From: Candidatus Blautia faecipullorum
GTDB taxonomy: Bacteria > Bacillota > Clostridia > Lachnospirales > Lachnospiraceae
Length of the DNA: 64,000 nt
NCBI GenBank assembly: GCA_019115125.1
Contig: DXEG01000024.1
Coordinates: 1-64,000, forward strand
Reading direction: 5' to 3'
Below, piece after piece: positions 8,371 through 16,899 of the stretch. Within the stretch, counting starts at the first letter, position 1. Each line of letters opens with the position of its first letter. The notes beneath the pieces are model-generated. The model worked only from the letters and a program-made list of their open reading frames with translations. It was not told the DNA's origin and ran no database searches. The translations under genes and the position numbers were made by a program.

Positions 8371-8795
8371 GTGTTGCAGGTAAAGTAATAGAGTTTCTGG
8401 GACAGTGTCCATATCTGAAATCTTTCCAGAAGATGTTTCCTGTGATGGAGATAGATACTCTGGGAGAAGACCCCACCACTTACATGATAGAAAGTACGCC
8501 TGCAAATCCGATTCTAAAGAGGTATGCAAACGGAGACACAGAGCGGCAGTATGTATTTTCTCTTTGTTCCAGGGAATTTTACGGGGCTCCGGAAAATATT
8601 GATACTACAGAGTTTTATGAAAACTTTTCAGACTGGCTGGATTTTTGCACAAAAGAGGGCAGATTGCCAGATCTGAAAGGAAATCTGATAAGCAAATCTA
8701 TCAGGGCAACGACGGAAGGATACCTGTATGACGCACAGGAACACAAGTGTCAGTACAGGATCCAATGTCAGTTTATTTATTATAAACGGAGGTAA
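8367..8795 (+). CDS. Tail terminator / minor capsid protein
   Basis: 142 residues from ATG 8367, overlapping the previous stop by four bases (ATGA). An in-frame upstream start at 8349 is poorer. The sequence VAGKVIEFLGQCPYL...EIDTLGEDPTTYMIESTPANP and a late TEGYLYDAQEHKCQYRIQCQF resemble the minor capsid protein 3 family, which sits just before the major tail protein and is thought to end tail tube polymerisation. The exact role is inferred from gene order. Confidence 0.68.
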   Translation: MSVAGKVIEFLGQCPYLKSFQKMFPVMEIDTLGEDPTTYMIESTPANPILKRYANGDTERQYVFSLCSREFYGAPENIDTTEFYENFSDWLDFCTKEGRLPDLKGNLISKSIRATTEGYLYDAQEHKCQYRIQCQFIYYKRR

Positions 8796-8800
8796 AACAG

Positions 8801-9319
8801 ATGAATTTACGGTTATTTGAAACACTACAGTCCGGTATTGTGGGAAGATGGCAGCATCCCGGATATCTGGATGTGACTGGCGGCGCCGAGCAGGCCCAGT
8901 ATGAACTTCTGGGATTTGGCGTAACGCAGTTGGATGATTCTCCTTCTGCACAGACTACCAGCAAACGATATGTAAACCAGAAGAGTGCAACGCAGACCAT
9001 TGGATCCTATGAGTGGACGGCACCGCTGGAGTTTGACTTGATTCGCTCGGAAAAGGCGATTGAATATATTGCTTCTATTGGAGAAAATGAGAAGACTGGT
9101 GCAGAAGCGGAAACCTATTATTGCGTTGTATACCTGGAAAAACCTATTGATGGGCAGGCAAAGAAGTACAAAGCAAAGAGAAGAAAGGTTGCCATTGAGA
9201 TAGCGGAATTTGCAGATAATGACGGCGAGATCCAAGGTTCCGGAAACCTTCTTGCGGTATCTGACTGGGAATGGGGTCAGTTTGACACAGAAGCCAAGAC
9301 TTTTACGTCGGGGGAATGA
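8801..9319 (+). CDS. Major tail (tube) protein
   Basis: 172-residue tail tube subunit: beta-rich with KRYVNQKSATQTIGSYEWTA and late VAIEIAEFADNDGEIQGSG, a segment shared by major tail proteins of this phage group. It starts MNLRLFETLQSG, so the Prp-type motif sits at the extreme N-terminus. AGGAGGT-like cGGAGGTaa precedes the ATG. The gene ends TCG GGG GAA TGA; a -1 slip on the G-run would add 32 residues (to 9408, stop 9409-9411) for a 203-residue form. Tail proteins with C-terminal extensions made by frameshifting are known in some siphophages, Listeria PSA among them. Confidence 0.88.
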   Translation: MNLRLFETLQSGIVGRWQHPGYLDVTGGAEQAQYELLGFGVTQLDDSPSAQTTSKRYVNQKSATQTIGSYEWTAPLEFDLIRSEKAIEYIASIGENEKTGAEAETYYCVVYLEKPIDGQAKKYKAKRRKVAIEIAEFADNDGEIQGSGNLLAVSDWEWGQFDTEAKTFTSGE

Positions 9320-9354
9320 TAGCCCCCGCGAATAATGCCTTGGTTGGCAGGGGC
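9309..9354 (+). promoter_or_regulatory. Candidate -1 frameshift signal at the major tail gene end
   Basis: Slip site C GGGGG AA (9309-9316) before TGA, a 5-base spacer, stem GCCCC (9322-9326), a 9-base one-sided bulge, inner stem TGCC/GGCA (9336-9339, 9346-9349) with a 6-base loop, and closing stem GGGGC (9350-9354). Bulge and loop lengths equal those of the capsid-gene element, while the outer stem pairs differ in a compensatory way. Confidence 0.7.
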
Positions 9355-9400
9355 GTAATTGGAAAGGCAGAGATCGGACAGGGAAAGGAGTTCATGCAGA

Positions 9401-9742
9401 ATGGTAATTAATGGTGTGGAATTAGAGTTCAATCTCTATGATGCAGAAGCTGAGCAGATGAAGAAGCGATACTTTAAAGAGCTGGAAAAGATGAAAAACA
9501 TCTCAGAAGAACAGAGTAAGTTTGAGGATGAGGCAGAGGGGATCAAATTTTTATGTGGCCGTATTAAGAGCCTGTTTGATAATGTGTTTGGTGAAGGGAC
9601 GGGCGCTAAAGTGTGTACAGAAAAAGATGACCTGCTGATCTGCATGGATGCATATGAAAAACTGATCGGTGAACAGATGTCCCAGCAGAATCGGTACAAT
9701 GCCGTACTTCGCCGTATGCGCCGGCGCAAAATTCGGAAATGA
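9401..9742 (+). CDS. Tail assembly chaperone, upstream member (gpG-like)
   Basis: 113-residue helical, highly charged protein encoded between the major tail and tape measure genes, the position of the lambda gpG-type chaperone. It begins VINGVELEFNLYDAEAEQMKKRY, typical of these proteins in clostridial phages (DUF6673-like by memory), and ends in a very basic tail (RRMRRRKIRK). The start is ATG 9401 behind AAAGGAG; an open extension to 9359 has no ribosome site. Its stop overlaps the next start as ATGA, so here the pair is coupled by overlap and not by a gpG-T frameshift. Confidence 0.7.
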   Translation: MVINGVELEFNLYDAEAEQMKKRYFKELEKMKNISEEQSKFEDEAEGIKFLCGRIKSLFDNVFGEGTGAKVCTEKDDLLICMDAYEKLIGEQMSQQNRYNAVLRRMRRRKIRK

Positions 9743-10365
9743 ATCCTCTGCTTGAATTGTTTCCGGAGTCAGTCTGGATAGATGGAAAGGAATATGCAAT
9801 CCGTTCTGGCTTTCGTACCGTCTTGAAGATAAACAATATTGTGGGAGAAGAAAAGAAGCGGCTGTCCTCCGAAGAAGTAGAGGAGATGCTTCTTCTTTTT
9901 TATCCTATTGTGCCGGAAAACATCCCGGAAGCAATCCAGAAGTTATTAGAGTTTCTGGAATGTGGTAAAGAGAACGGCAAAAAGAAAGTGTTCCCGAAGA
10001 AGGCAGCAGGTCTGAACGGTAAGAAAGGAATGGATCTGGACACAGATGCCCAGGAGATATATGCTGCGTTTTATCAGCAATATGGAATCGACCTTTCTGA
10101 GGATATGCACTGGTGGAAGTTTAATATCCTTCTGGGATGCCTTTCTCCGGATACCCATCTGGCAAAGATCATAGAATTTCGGACGATTGACACAAAGAAC
10201 AAAAACCTGTCAAAGGAAGAAAGAAAATATTATGAGGCCATGCAGAGATATTATGCGTTGTCAGAGAACCTGGAAATGGATGAAAAAGCCAGGGCAATTG
10301 AAGACGCGCTGATGCGTGGAGAAGATATCAGCAATTTACTGGAGGGCTACGGTGAAAAAGATTAA
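9739..10365 (+). CDS. Tail assembly chaperone, Gp15 family
   Basis: 208 residues of the bacteriophage Gp15 family (as in Listeria A118), the second tail chaperone encoded before the tape measure. Recognisable parts are LFPESVWIDGKEYAIRSGFR at the start, EMLLLFYPIVPENIPEAIQK, and the core DIEIYAAFYQQYGIDL-like region followed by MHWWKFNILLGCLSPDT. The start overlaps the gpG-like stop by four bases. It is thought to bind the tape measure during tail assembly; it is probably absent from the virion. Confidence 0.85.
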   Translation: MNPLLELFPESVWIDGKEYAIRSGFRTVLKINNIVGEEKKRLSSEEVEEMLLLFYPIVPENIPEAIQKLLEFLECGKENGKKKVFPKKAAGLNGKKGMDLDTDAQEIYAAFYQQYGIDLSEDMHWWKFNILLGCLSPDTHLAKIIEFRTIDTKNKNLSKEERKYYEAMQRYYALSENLEMDEKARAIEDALMRGEDISNLLEGYGEKD

Positions 10366-10495
10366 ATGTACCCACTGCGGACAGACCCTTCTTTACGTTT
10401 CTCTCTGTAAGGGAGAGATTAAATGCCCGCGGTGTGGAAAAGTAAATAAGATTGAACATCCGGCAAAGGCAAGAGCCAATAGTCCTCACCGCTGA
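10352..10495 (+). CDS. Com-like small zinc-ribbon protein
   Basis: A 47-residue protein starting at GTG 10352 behind GGAGGG (10341-10346), beginning inside the end of the Gp15 gene. It reads KKIKCTHCGQTLLY at the start, then GEIKCPRCGKVNKIEH, so it has two CxxC pairs (C6/C9 and C25/C28) that should bind one zinc ion. This is the pattern of phage Mu Com, an RNA-binding translational activator of mom. No mom-like gene is in the window, so its target is unknown; small Com-like genes at this position occur in other Firmicute phages. Confidence 0.72.
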   Translation: MKKIKCTHCGQTLLYVSLCKGEIKCPRCGKVNKIEHPAKARANSPHR

Positions 10496-10541
10496 GTAGA
10501 GGAGCGTGCCTACTTTGCGAGTGACAAGGTAGGTGGGTATA

Positions 10542-13500
10542 TTGGCAGATGGAAAAATTATTATTGAAACAGACCTGGATTCTTCCGGAATAGAAAAGGG
10601 CATATCCGGTTTAAGTGGGAAATTTGAGAAAGTTGGAAACATTGCTTCCAAAGGCATGAAGGCAGCAGCTACCGCAATAACAGGTACAGCCACTGCTCTT
10701 GGTGGAGTTGCTGTGGCGGCGATAAAGGTCGGCAGCGATTTTGAAGCACAGATGTCCAGAGTGCAGGCGATTTCCGGGGCAACAGGAGATGAATTTAATA
10801 ATCTGAGAGAGCTGGCTATTCAATTAGGCTCTGATACGTCTTTTTCTGCTACTGAGGCAGCAGAAGGTATGGAGAATCTGGCGGCAGCAGGATTTACAAC
10901 TAATGAGATCATGGATGCCATGCCTGGCATGCTTTCATTGGCAGCAGCCTCCGGAGAAGATCTGGCAACCAGTTCAGATATTGCGGCATCTACTCTACGG
11001 GGATTTGGCCTGGAAGCATCAGAAGCGGCCCATGTAGCAGATGTACTGGCGGAAAACGCCAACCGGACAAACTCGTCTGTATCTGAAACTGGGGAAGCTA
11101 TGAAATTCATAGCTCCTCTGGCACAGGCCGCCGGGATCAGTTTTGAAGAGACGGCCGCTGCAATTGGCATAATGGCAAATGCCGGAATTCAGGGCAGCCA
11201 GGCAGGAACAACTCTCCGGGGCGCTCTATCCAGATTGTCTAAACCAACTGCCGATATGCAGCAGGCCATGGATGAACTGGGAATTTCCTTTTATGATTCG
11301 GAAGGCAAGATGAAATCTCTTTCCGAACAGGTAGGGATGCTGAAAGACGCCACGGAAGGAATGACCGATGAGCAGAGAAATAACTATCTGGTAACACTGT
11401 ATGGCCAGGAAGCGCTTTCTGGTATGCTGGCCCTTATGAACGAGGGAGAGGATGCGCTGGAAGATCTGACAAAGTCCTATGAATCGTGTGACGGTGCAGC
11501 AGAAAAAGCTGCAGAAATCATGCGCGACAATCTTGCAGGTGCTTTAGAGGAACTCGGCGGATCTGCAGAAACACTGGGAATTACCTTCTATACCAGTATT
11601 GCTGGAACATTAAAAGATACCGTCAAAAGCGTAACGCAAAGTGTTAATAACATTACCAAAGCCTTTGAGAATGGCGGTATTGATGCGGCGGTTGAACAGG
11701 CAGGAAAAGAATTTGCGAACCTGGCAACTGAGGCGGCGAAAGGCGCGCCTAAAATGGTTCGGGTTGCTGTTTCTTTTATTCAAAGCTTTGTTTCCGGGAT
11801 TGCCGAGAATAAAGAGCAGTTATTCTCAGCGGCAGGCGATATTGCCCAGGCACTTGTAGATGGCCTGATACAGTTCCTTCCTGTACAGATAAGGGAACCG
11901 GTAAGACAGGCTATTGATGCAATCAAAGAATCTTTTACATCCGGAGGCCTTGGAGAAGCTGTAGATTCGGTTGCCACGATCTTCCAGAATCTTATGTGGA
12001 CTATTGGTGAGCTGGCAGATGTGGCTTTACCGTTGCTTACGAGTGCCCTCGACCTTGTGGGAGATCATTTTGAAGAGCTTGTTCCTCTGCTCACCGCGGC
12101 TGTTACAGGGTATGTAGCCTACAAAACAGCAGTTACGGCGATTGAGGCAGTCACAAAACTGGCCACTACAGCGCAGGCAGCATTTAATGCTGTGATTTCC
12201 GGAAATCCTATCGCGCTGCTCGTAGGCGTACTTGCGGCAGCAACCAGCGGCCTGGTGGCATTTGTTGCTTCTCAAGAGAAGGCAAGCAAGAAAACGGATA
12301 TTGCTAATCAGAAACTGGCGGAGCAGGCAGATGCCATCAGGAATATGCAGGATGCCAGGGCGCAGGCAGTAGAAGATATCCAGTCGGAATACGGCTATTA
12401 CGAAGACCTGTGGAATGAACTGCAGGGGATTGTAGACCAGAACGGAAAGATAAACGAAGGTTATGAAGAAAGAGCCTCCTTTATCACATCTACTTTGTCT
12501 AATGCCCTTGGCCAAGAAATCAGTATTACGGATGGAGTAATTGATAAGTATAGTGAACTGCAATCTTCTATCAGCCAGGTAATTGAGAAGAAACGCCAGG
12601 AAGCAATCCTGAATGCTTATCAGGAATCCTATACGGAGGCTGTAAAGAAACAGGCAGACGCAAACAGCGAACTCGTAAGAACCTATAATGATCTGCAAAC
12701 CGCAGAACAAAACCTGGAGACAGCTACAAATAACCTTACAGAAGCCCAGAACTCTATGACTGCTGACGTGGCGGCTGGATCCCCTGAAATTATAAAACTA
12801 GGAAATGCCCAGGAAGAAGCCCGTCAGGAAGTTGAGAAAGCAGAAGAAGCGTACAATAATGCCAAGATTGCGGCTGGTGAGTATACGACTACGATTTCCA
12901 ATTTTGAAGAGGCCATGGGTGCCGTACAGTCTGGAAGCGCAAATGCGGAAGCAGCAATCACAGCCCTGACCAATGGCCTTATCCGTTCTACTGGCTCCAA
13001 TGAGGCAGAGCTTTCTAAGCAGGTGGAAACCTGGCGGCAGAAGTACGAGGAAATGCGGGCGGCAGCAGAGGCCGGTAATTCTGGGATTTCTGATACTATG
13101 GTGCAAGGTACGCAGGCAATGTGGCTGATGTCGCAGATCGAACTGGAAAAAGGCACCACTAACAATAAAGCCAAGATTGCCCAGTATCAGGAAGAACTGG
13201 CTGCATTGTTCAATACATCTCCGGCAAAAGAAGCTGCGGGAAATAGCAGCAAGGAGACCATGGAAGCCCATGCCCAGGGAATTGAGTCCTCGGATGTTAA
13301 AACGCCGGTAGCGAATAAGCTGAATGAGGAAGCCGCTGCCTGGACGGAAAATTCGGGAGCAGCGGAGGCAGCGTCACAGGCATCCGGAACCGGAACCGCA
13401 CAGGCCCACGTAGATGGTATTAGTGGCGTAGATACAGCCACACCTGCAGGAGAAAAAGGAACGGAAGCTGGTCAATATTTGGCGAATGCGGCTGAATCAC

Positions 13501-14909
13501 AGCAGGCGGTTGTAGAGGCAGCCGGCCGTGATCTGGTCAATGCGATCCTTAACGGAATGACACAGTCGGATGCAAGTACGTTGATGCAGCAGCTTGGACA
13601 ACAGATTGTTTCGGGATTATCACAGGGAATTACTGCGAATCAGGGATTGGTTACACAAGCGGTCAATGCGCTGATCGAAAGCGCAAGAAACGCTCTCGTT
13701 GGAGCCAACCTCTCTCAGACAGCCAGTGAAGAAGGCATCAGAATTACTGTGGAAATGCAGAATGCAATTTCTTCTGGAACGCCTGGAGTTACATCAGCGA
13801 TTGAAAATTTATGCAGCAATGTAAAGAATGCTTTAACCAGTGCTCAGATCTGGAGTACAGCAAAAGAAGAAGGTACCCGGGCGACAATGCAGATGCAAAA
13901 TGCGATCACGACAGGAACGCCGGGTGTGAAGTCTGCTGTAGATAATCTCTGCCGGGTATCGAAAAACGCCCTTACCAGTGCCCGTATATGGAGTACGGCA
14001 AAAGAGGAAGGCACAAAGGCAACTACCCAGATGAAGAGTGCCATTACAACTGGCACTCCCGGAGTAGTAAATGCAGTAAAAAACCTGTGTACGAATAGTC
14101 AAAATGCTTTGAAAAGCGCCCAGCTTCCACAGAAATTCAAGACCGAGGCTACGAATATGGTCAAGAATTTTACAGCAGCGATTAAGGATGGTACTCCAGG
14201 CGCAGCAAATGCTTCTAAGAATTTAGCAATACAGACGTACAATGCTTTGAAGAGCGTAGATCTTCCCGCGAAAGGCAGGAACGAAGGTACCCGGTTCGGT
14301 ACAGGCCTGGCATCCGGAATAAATTCCCGGAGAGGGGCGGCAACATCCGCTGGTTCATCCTTAGGCGCAGCAGCCAAGAATGGTCTGAACAGTGCAGGGT
14401 TGTATAGTGCAGGCTACAGCATAGGCGCACAGCTCTGTAGTGGTATCGCAGCAGGTATTTCGGCAAATGCGGGAGCGGCGGCAGCGGCGGCGGCCAATGC
14501 GGCAGCCAGTGCAGCAGCGGCAGCAAGGGCAAACCTACAGATTCATTCTCCTTCTCGTGTTGGTATAGAAATTGGCCGGATGTTTGATAAAGGCATTGAG
14601 AAGGGAATCATTGATAATACCAGAGGAATTGAGAAAGCGTCCGGAAGTCTTGCGGATAAGATTCGAAGAAGCGTGGATCTGTCAGATGTTACGCAAGGAA
14701 TTCGTAGAGCAATGCATATTACTGTTGACAGGGTTACGGACAGGCTTATGCAGGACTCTAAAATCCAGCAGGGAGCTGAGGAAAGAACTGGAACGGTAGA
14801 TAAAAGCATCCATATGGTAAATAACTACAATGTTCCTGTTGCCTCACCGTCTGAAGTGGCAAGGGCGAACAGGGAAGCAGCACGAAAATTGTTAGGAGGT
14901 GTACGATAG
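10542..14909 (+). CDS. Tail tape measure protein
   Basis: 1455 residues setting tail length and entering the cell wall or membrane during DNA delivery. I chose TTG 10542 (ADGKIIIETDLDSSGIEKG, the usual opening) behind AGGTGG; GTG 10533 is the alternative. A TP901-type core follows (FEAQMSRVQAISGATGDEF, TAEAAEGMENLAAAGFT). Hydrophobic segments lie near residues 500-580 (ALLVGVLAAATSGLVAFVAS), then coiled coils. Five tandem 46-residue repeats fill 13692-14381 in exact 138-base phase. An Ala-rich stretch (AAAAAAANAAASAAAAARA type) precedes the conserved end IHSPSRVGIEIGRMFDKGIEKGI. It overlaps the Dit gene by one base. Confidence 0.93.
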   Translation: MADGKIIIETDLDSSGIEKGISGLSGKFEKVGNIASKGMKAAATAITGTATALGGVAVAAIKVGSDFEAQMSRVQAISGATGDEFNNLRELAIQLGSDTSFSATEAAEGMENLAAAGFTTNEIMDAMPGMLSLAAASGEDLATSSDIAASTLRGFGLEASEAAHVADVLAENANRTNSSVSETGEAMKFIAPLAQAAGISFEETAAAIGIMANAGIQGSQAGTTLRGALSRLSKPTADMQQAMDELGISFYDSEGKMKSLSEQVGMLKDATEGMTDEQRNNYLVTLYGQEALSGMLALMNEGEDALEDLTKSYESCDGAAEKAAEIMRDNLAGALEELGGSAETLGITFYTSIAGTLKDTVKSVTQSVNNITKAFENGGIDAAVEQAGKEFANLATEAAKGAPKMVRVAVSFIQSFVSGIAENKEQLFSAAGDIAQALVDGLIQFLPVQIREPVRQAIDAIKESFTSGGLGEAVDSVATIFQNLMWTIGELADVALPLLTSALDLVGDHFEELVPLLTAAVTGYVAYKTAVTAIEAVTKLATTAQAAFNAVISGNPIALLVGVLAAATSGLVAFVASQEKASKKTDIANQKLAEQADAIRNMQDARAQAVEDIQSEYGYYEDLWNELQGIVDQNGKINEGYEERASFITSTLSNALGQEISITDGVIDKYSELQSSISQVIEKKRQEAILNAYQESYTEAVKKQADANSELVRTYNDLQTAEQNLETATNNLTEAQNSMTADVAAGSPEIIKLGNAQEEARQEVEKAEEAYNNAKIAAGEYTTTISNFEEAMGAVQSGSANAEAAITALTNGLIRSTGSNEAELSKQVETWRQKYEEMRAAAEAGNSGISDTMVQGTQAMWLMSQIELEKGTTNNKAKIAQYQEELAALFNTSPAKEAAGNSSKETMEAHAQGIESSDVKTPVANKLNEEAAAWTENSGAAEAASQASGTGTAQAHVDGISGVDTATPAGEKGTEAGQYLANAAESQQAVVEAAGRDLVNAILNGMTQSDASTLMQQLGQQIVSGLSQGITANQGLVTQAVNALIESARNALVGANLSQTASEEGIRITVEMQNAISSGTPGVTSAIENLCSNVKNALTSAQIWSTAKEEGTRATMQMQNAITTGTPGVKSAVDNLCRVSKNALTSARIWSTAKEEGTKATTQMKSAITTGTPGVVNAVKNLCTNSQNALKSAQLPQKFKTEATNMVKNFTAAIKDGTPGAANASKNLAIQTYNALKSVDLPAKGRNEGTRFGTGLASGINSRRGAATSAGSSLGAAAKNGLNSAGLYSAGYSIGAQLCSGIAAGISANAGAAAAAAANAAASAAAAARANLQIHSPSRVGIEIGRMFDKGIEKGIIDNTRGIEKASGSLADKIRRSVDLSDVTQGIRRAMHITVDRVTDRLMQDSKIQQGAEERTGTVDKSIHMVNNYNVPVASPSEVARANREAARKLLGGVR
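13692..14381 (+). repeat. Five in-frame 138-bp repeats in the tape measure gene
   Basis: Units begin at 13692, 13830, 13968, 14106 and 14244, each encoding 46 residues that start with A-L(T/K/V)-S/G and contain TAKEEGT...(M)QNAI(T/S)GTPGV in the first three units. Units 2 and 3 are nearly identical in protein; 4 and 5 have diverged. Copy number may tune tail length. Confidence 0.85.
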
Positions 14910-15808
14910 TGCATCTTTGTTTGAAATTTGTATGTAACAATCAGGAATTCTATCTTGGGAAAAAAGACCAGGTGTATTACCCGGCAGATATTGAGGTGAT
15001 CAATGGGATAGAAGCCAGCGAATACGAGGTACTGTATACCAATTACGCAGTAGGAGACGGCGCTTATCTGAACGGGAAAAGGGTATTGCCACGGCCTATT
15101 CATATTGAGGGAAGTGTTCGTTCAGCAGGAGACAGCGAATTGGTCAGAAGCCAGATGAGACGATTCTTTAATCCGAAATATACAGGAATGCTTTATATAG
15201 ATCGCAATGGGATACAGAGAAAAATTGAGTATGAAGTAGAAGGTTTGACCTTTGGGGACGGGCACCTCTATAGCAATCATGAATTTATTCTTGATATTAT
15301 TTGCCTGCTCCCTATGTGGATGGATGTAGACGATTTCGGAAGAAATATGGCAGAAATTACACCGTTATTTACTTTTCCGTGGATGCCTCTGAGAGCAAAG
15401 ACGGCGGTGAAAGATCATCCAAGGAGAGGATATGCCGGACAAGTAATGGGATACCGAACACTGCGGAAGTGGGTATATTTGAAAAACGATGGGGATGTAT
15501 CAACAGGGATTAGGATTGTATTCCGGGCAAGAGGAAATGTTGTGAATCCTAAGATTACTCTTCGCTCCACCGGTCAGTTTGTCCGTATTATTACGGAAAT
15601 GCAGAAAGGTGACAGGATTGAAATTGATACTACGAACCGAAACCAGACAATAAAAATGAATGGAGAAAATATATATAACCGGATCGACCGACAATCTCAG
15701 ACCTTCGAGATCAAACCGGGAGGAGATTACCTGGAATATGACGCAGATGAAAATTACACAGCTTTGGATGTAGATTTATTTTATACTCCACTGTATCTGG
15801 GGGTATAA
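14909..15808 (+). CDS. Distal tail protein (Dit)
   Basis: 299-residue hub that caps the tail tube and carries the baseplate. After a beta-rich start the YLNGKRVLPRPIHIEGSV segment and RRFFNPKYTGMLYIDRNGIQRKIEYEVEG match the siphovirus Dit N-domain that makes the hexameric ring. The C-terminal half (TFEIKPGGDYLEYDADENY) looks like a galectin-type or carbohydrate-binding fold, as in longer Dits. GTG 14909 overlaps the tape measure stop and lies behind TTAGGAGGTG. Confidence 0.87.
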   Translation: MHLCLKFVCNNQEFYLGKKDQVYYPADIEVINGIEASEYEVLYTNYAVGDGAYLNGKRVLPRPIHIEGSVRSAGDSELVRSQMRRFFNPKYTGMLYIDRNGIQRKIEYEVEGLTFGDGHLYSNHEFILDIICLLPMWMDVDDFGRNMAEITPLFTFPWMPLRAKTAVKDHPRRGYAGQVMGYRTLRKWVYLKNDGDVSTGIRIVFRARGNVVNPKITLRSTGQFVRIITEMQKGDRIEIDTTNRNQTIKMNGENIYNRIDRQSQTFEIKPGGDYLEYDADENYTALDVDLFYTPLYLGV

Positions 15809-15810
15809 AT

Positions 15811-16899
15811 ATGATCTATATTTTGACTAAAGACTTTGAGATTTTAGGAACAATACCTACTTATCAAACTCTGATTTGGAACCGGAAATATTATGAAGTC
15901 GGGACTTATGAATTGCACGTGAGTCCTGATTTTTTTCCTTTTTTGAATCAAGGAAAGTATTTGTACAAAAATGATTCAGATGAATTGGGAATCATTAATA
16001 ATCCTCATTATGAAAGGTCGGATACGGGAGAATATCTAATATATGCGAAGGGATACTTTGCAGAACGTCTCCTTTATAACCGTGTTGTTGAAAAAACACA
16101 TCAAATCAGTGGAAATATCGAGGATGCTATGTTCGGACTGGTGGATAAGTACTGCATAAATCCGGCTGACAGCAACAGAGTCATCCCGCATCTTTGCCTA
16201 GGAGAAAAGGCCGGATTTATAGAGACGGTTGACAGCCAAGTTACAGGTGAGAATATCAGTGATATCCTGTACAGCCTAGGGGCGGCTTATGATATTACGC
16301 ATTCCATTCGATACGATTTTCTGACAAATGACCTGAACTTTCGCGTATGGAAAGGAAAAGACCGCAGAGAAACACAAAATGAAAATGGATGGGCGATTTT
16401 TTCGGATAGTTTTAATAATGTCCAGGAAGAATCCTATGATCGGGACGACAGCGAATACAAAAACTTTGCTTATGTTGCCTGGCAGCAGGAAGGGAAAAAC
16501 AGAATCGTTATAGAAGTGGATCAGACAAATGGGAAAGAACGGAGAGAAGTTTATGTAGATGCCAGAGATATCAGTTTCCAAGACGATGATGGAAATGAGA
16601 TACCAGAAAGTGCTATCAGGGAACAGATGCGTCAAAGGGGCGTTGAGAGGCTGGCGGAGTGTCAGGAATTGGAATCTATGACTGTCGGGGCTTTTAGTAC
16701 AAGTAATCTTGTATATAAAAAAGATTTTGACCTGGGAGACATATGTCCTTACCTGAATCAGAGACTGGGAATATCCATGGATGCCAGGATCACAGAAATC
16801 GTAGAAACCTACGAAAATGGAAAGAATGATCTGCAGATCACATTTGGAAACGGACAAATAGAGAAAATCGAAAAGGTGATAAGGAGAGTGGTGAAATGA
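15811..16899 (+). CDS. Baseplate hub protein (Gp37/Tal-like)
   Basis: 362 residues of the siphovirus ReqiPepy6 Gp37-like family, which holds the tail-associated hub position. Typical parts are ILTKDFEILGTIPTYQTLIWNRKYYEVGTYELHV at the start (shown here only as family memory), the YAKGYFAERLLYNRVV segment, and the late VYKKDFDLGDICPYLN and ITEIVETYENGKNDLQITFG strands. It lacks any extra lytic domain, so it closes the tube without visible wall hydrolysis activity. The next gene starts inside its stop codon (ATGA). Confidence 0.78.
   Translation: MIYILTKDFEILGTIPTYQTLIWNRKYYEVGTYELHVSPDFFPFLNQGKYLYKNDSDELGIINNPHYERSDTGEYLIYAKGYFAERLLYNRVVEKTHQISGNIEDAMFGLVDKYCINPADSNRVIPHLCLGEKAGFIETVDSQVTGENISDILYSLGAAYDITHSIRYDFLTNDLNFRVWKGKDRRETQNENGWAIFSDSFNNVQEESYDRDDSEYKNFAYVAWQQEGKNRIVIEVDQTNGKERREVYVDARDISFQDDDGNEIPESAIREQMRQRGVERLAECQELESMTVGAFSTSNLVYKKDFDLGDICPYLNQRLGISMDARITEIVETYENGKNDLQITFGNGQIEKIEKVIRRVVK

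Noticed and set aside
9401-10365. Lambda-style gpG-gpGT frameshift between the two tail chaperone genes
   Set aside because: The genes overlap as ATGA with a separate start for the second; I saw no slippery heptamer in the overlap, so coupling by overlap is enough.
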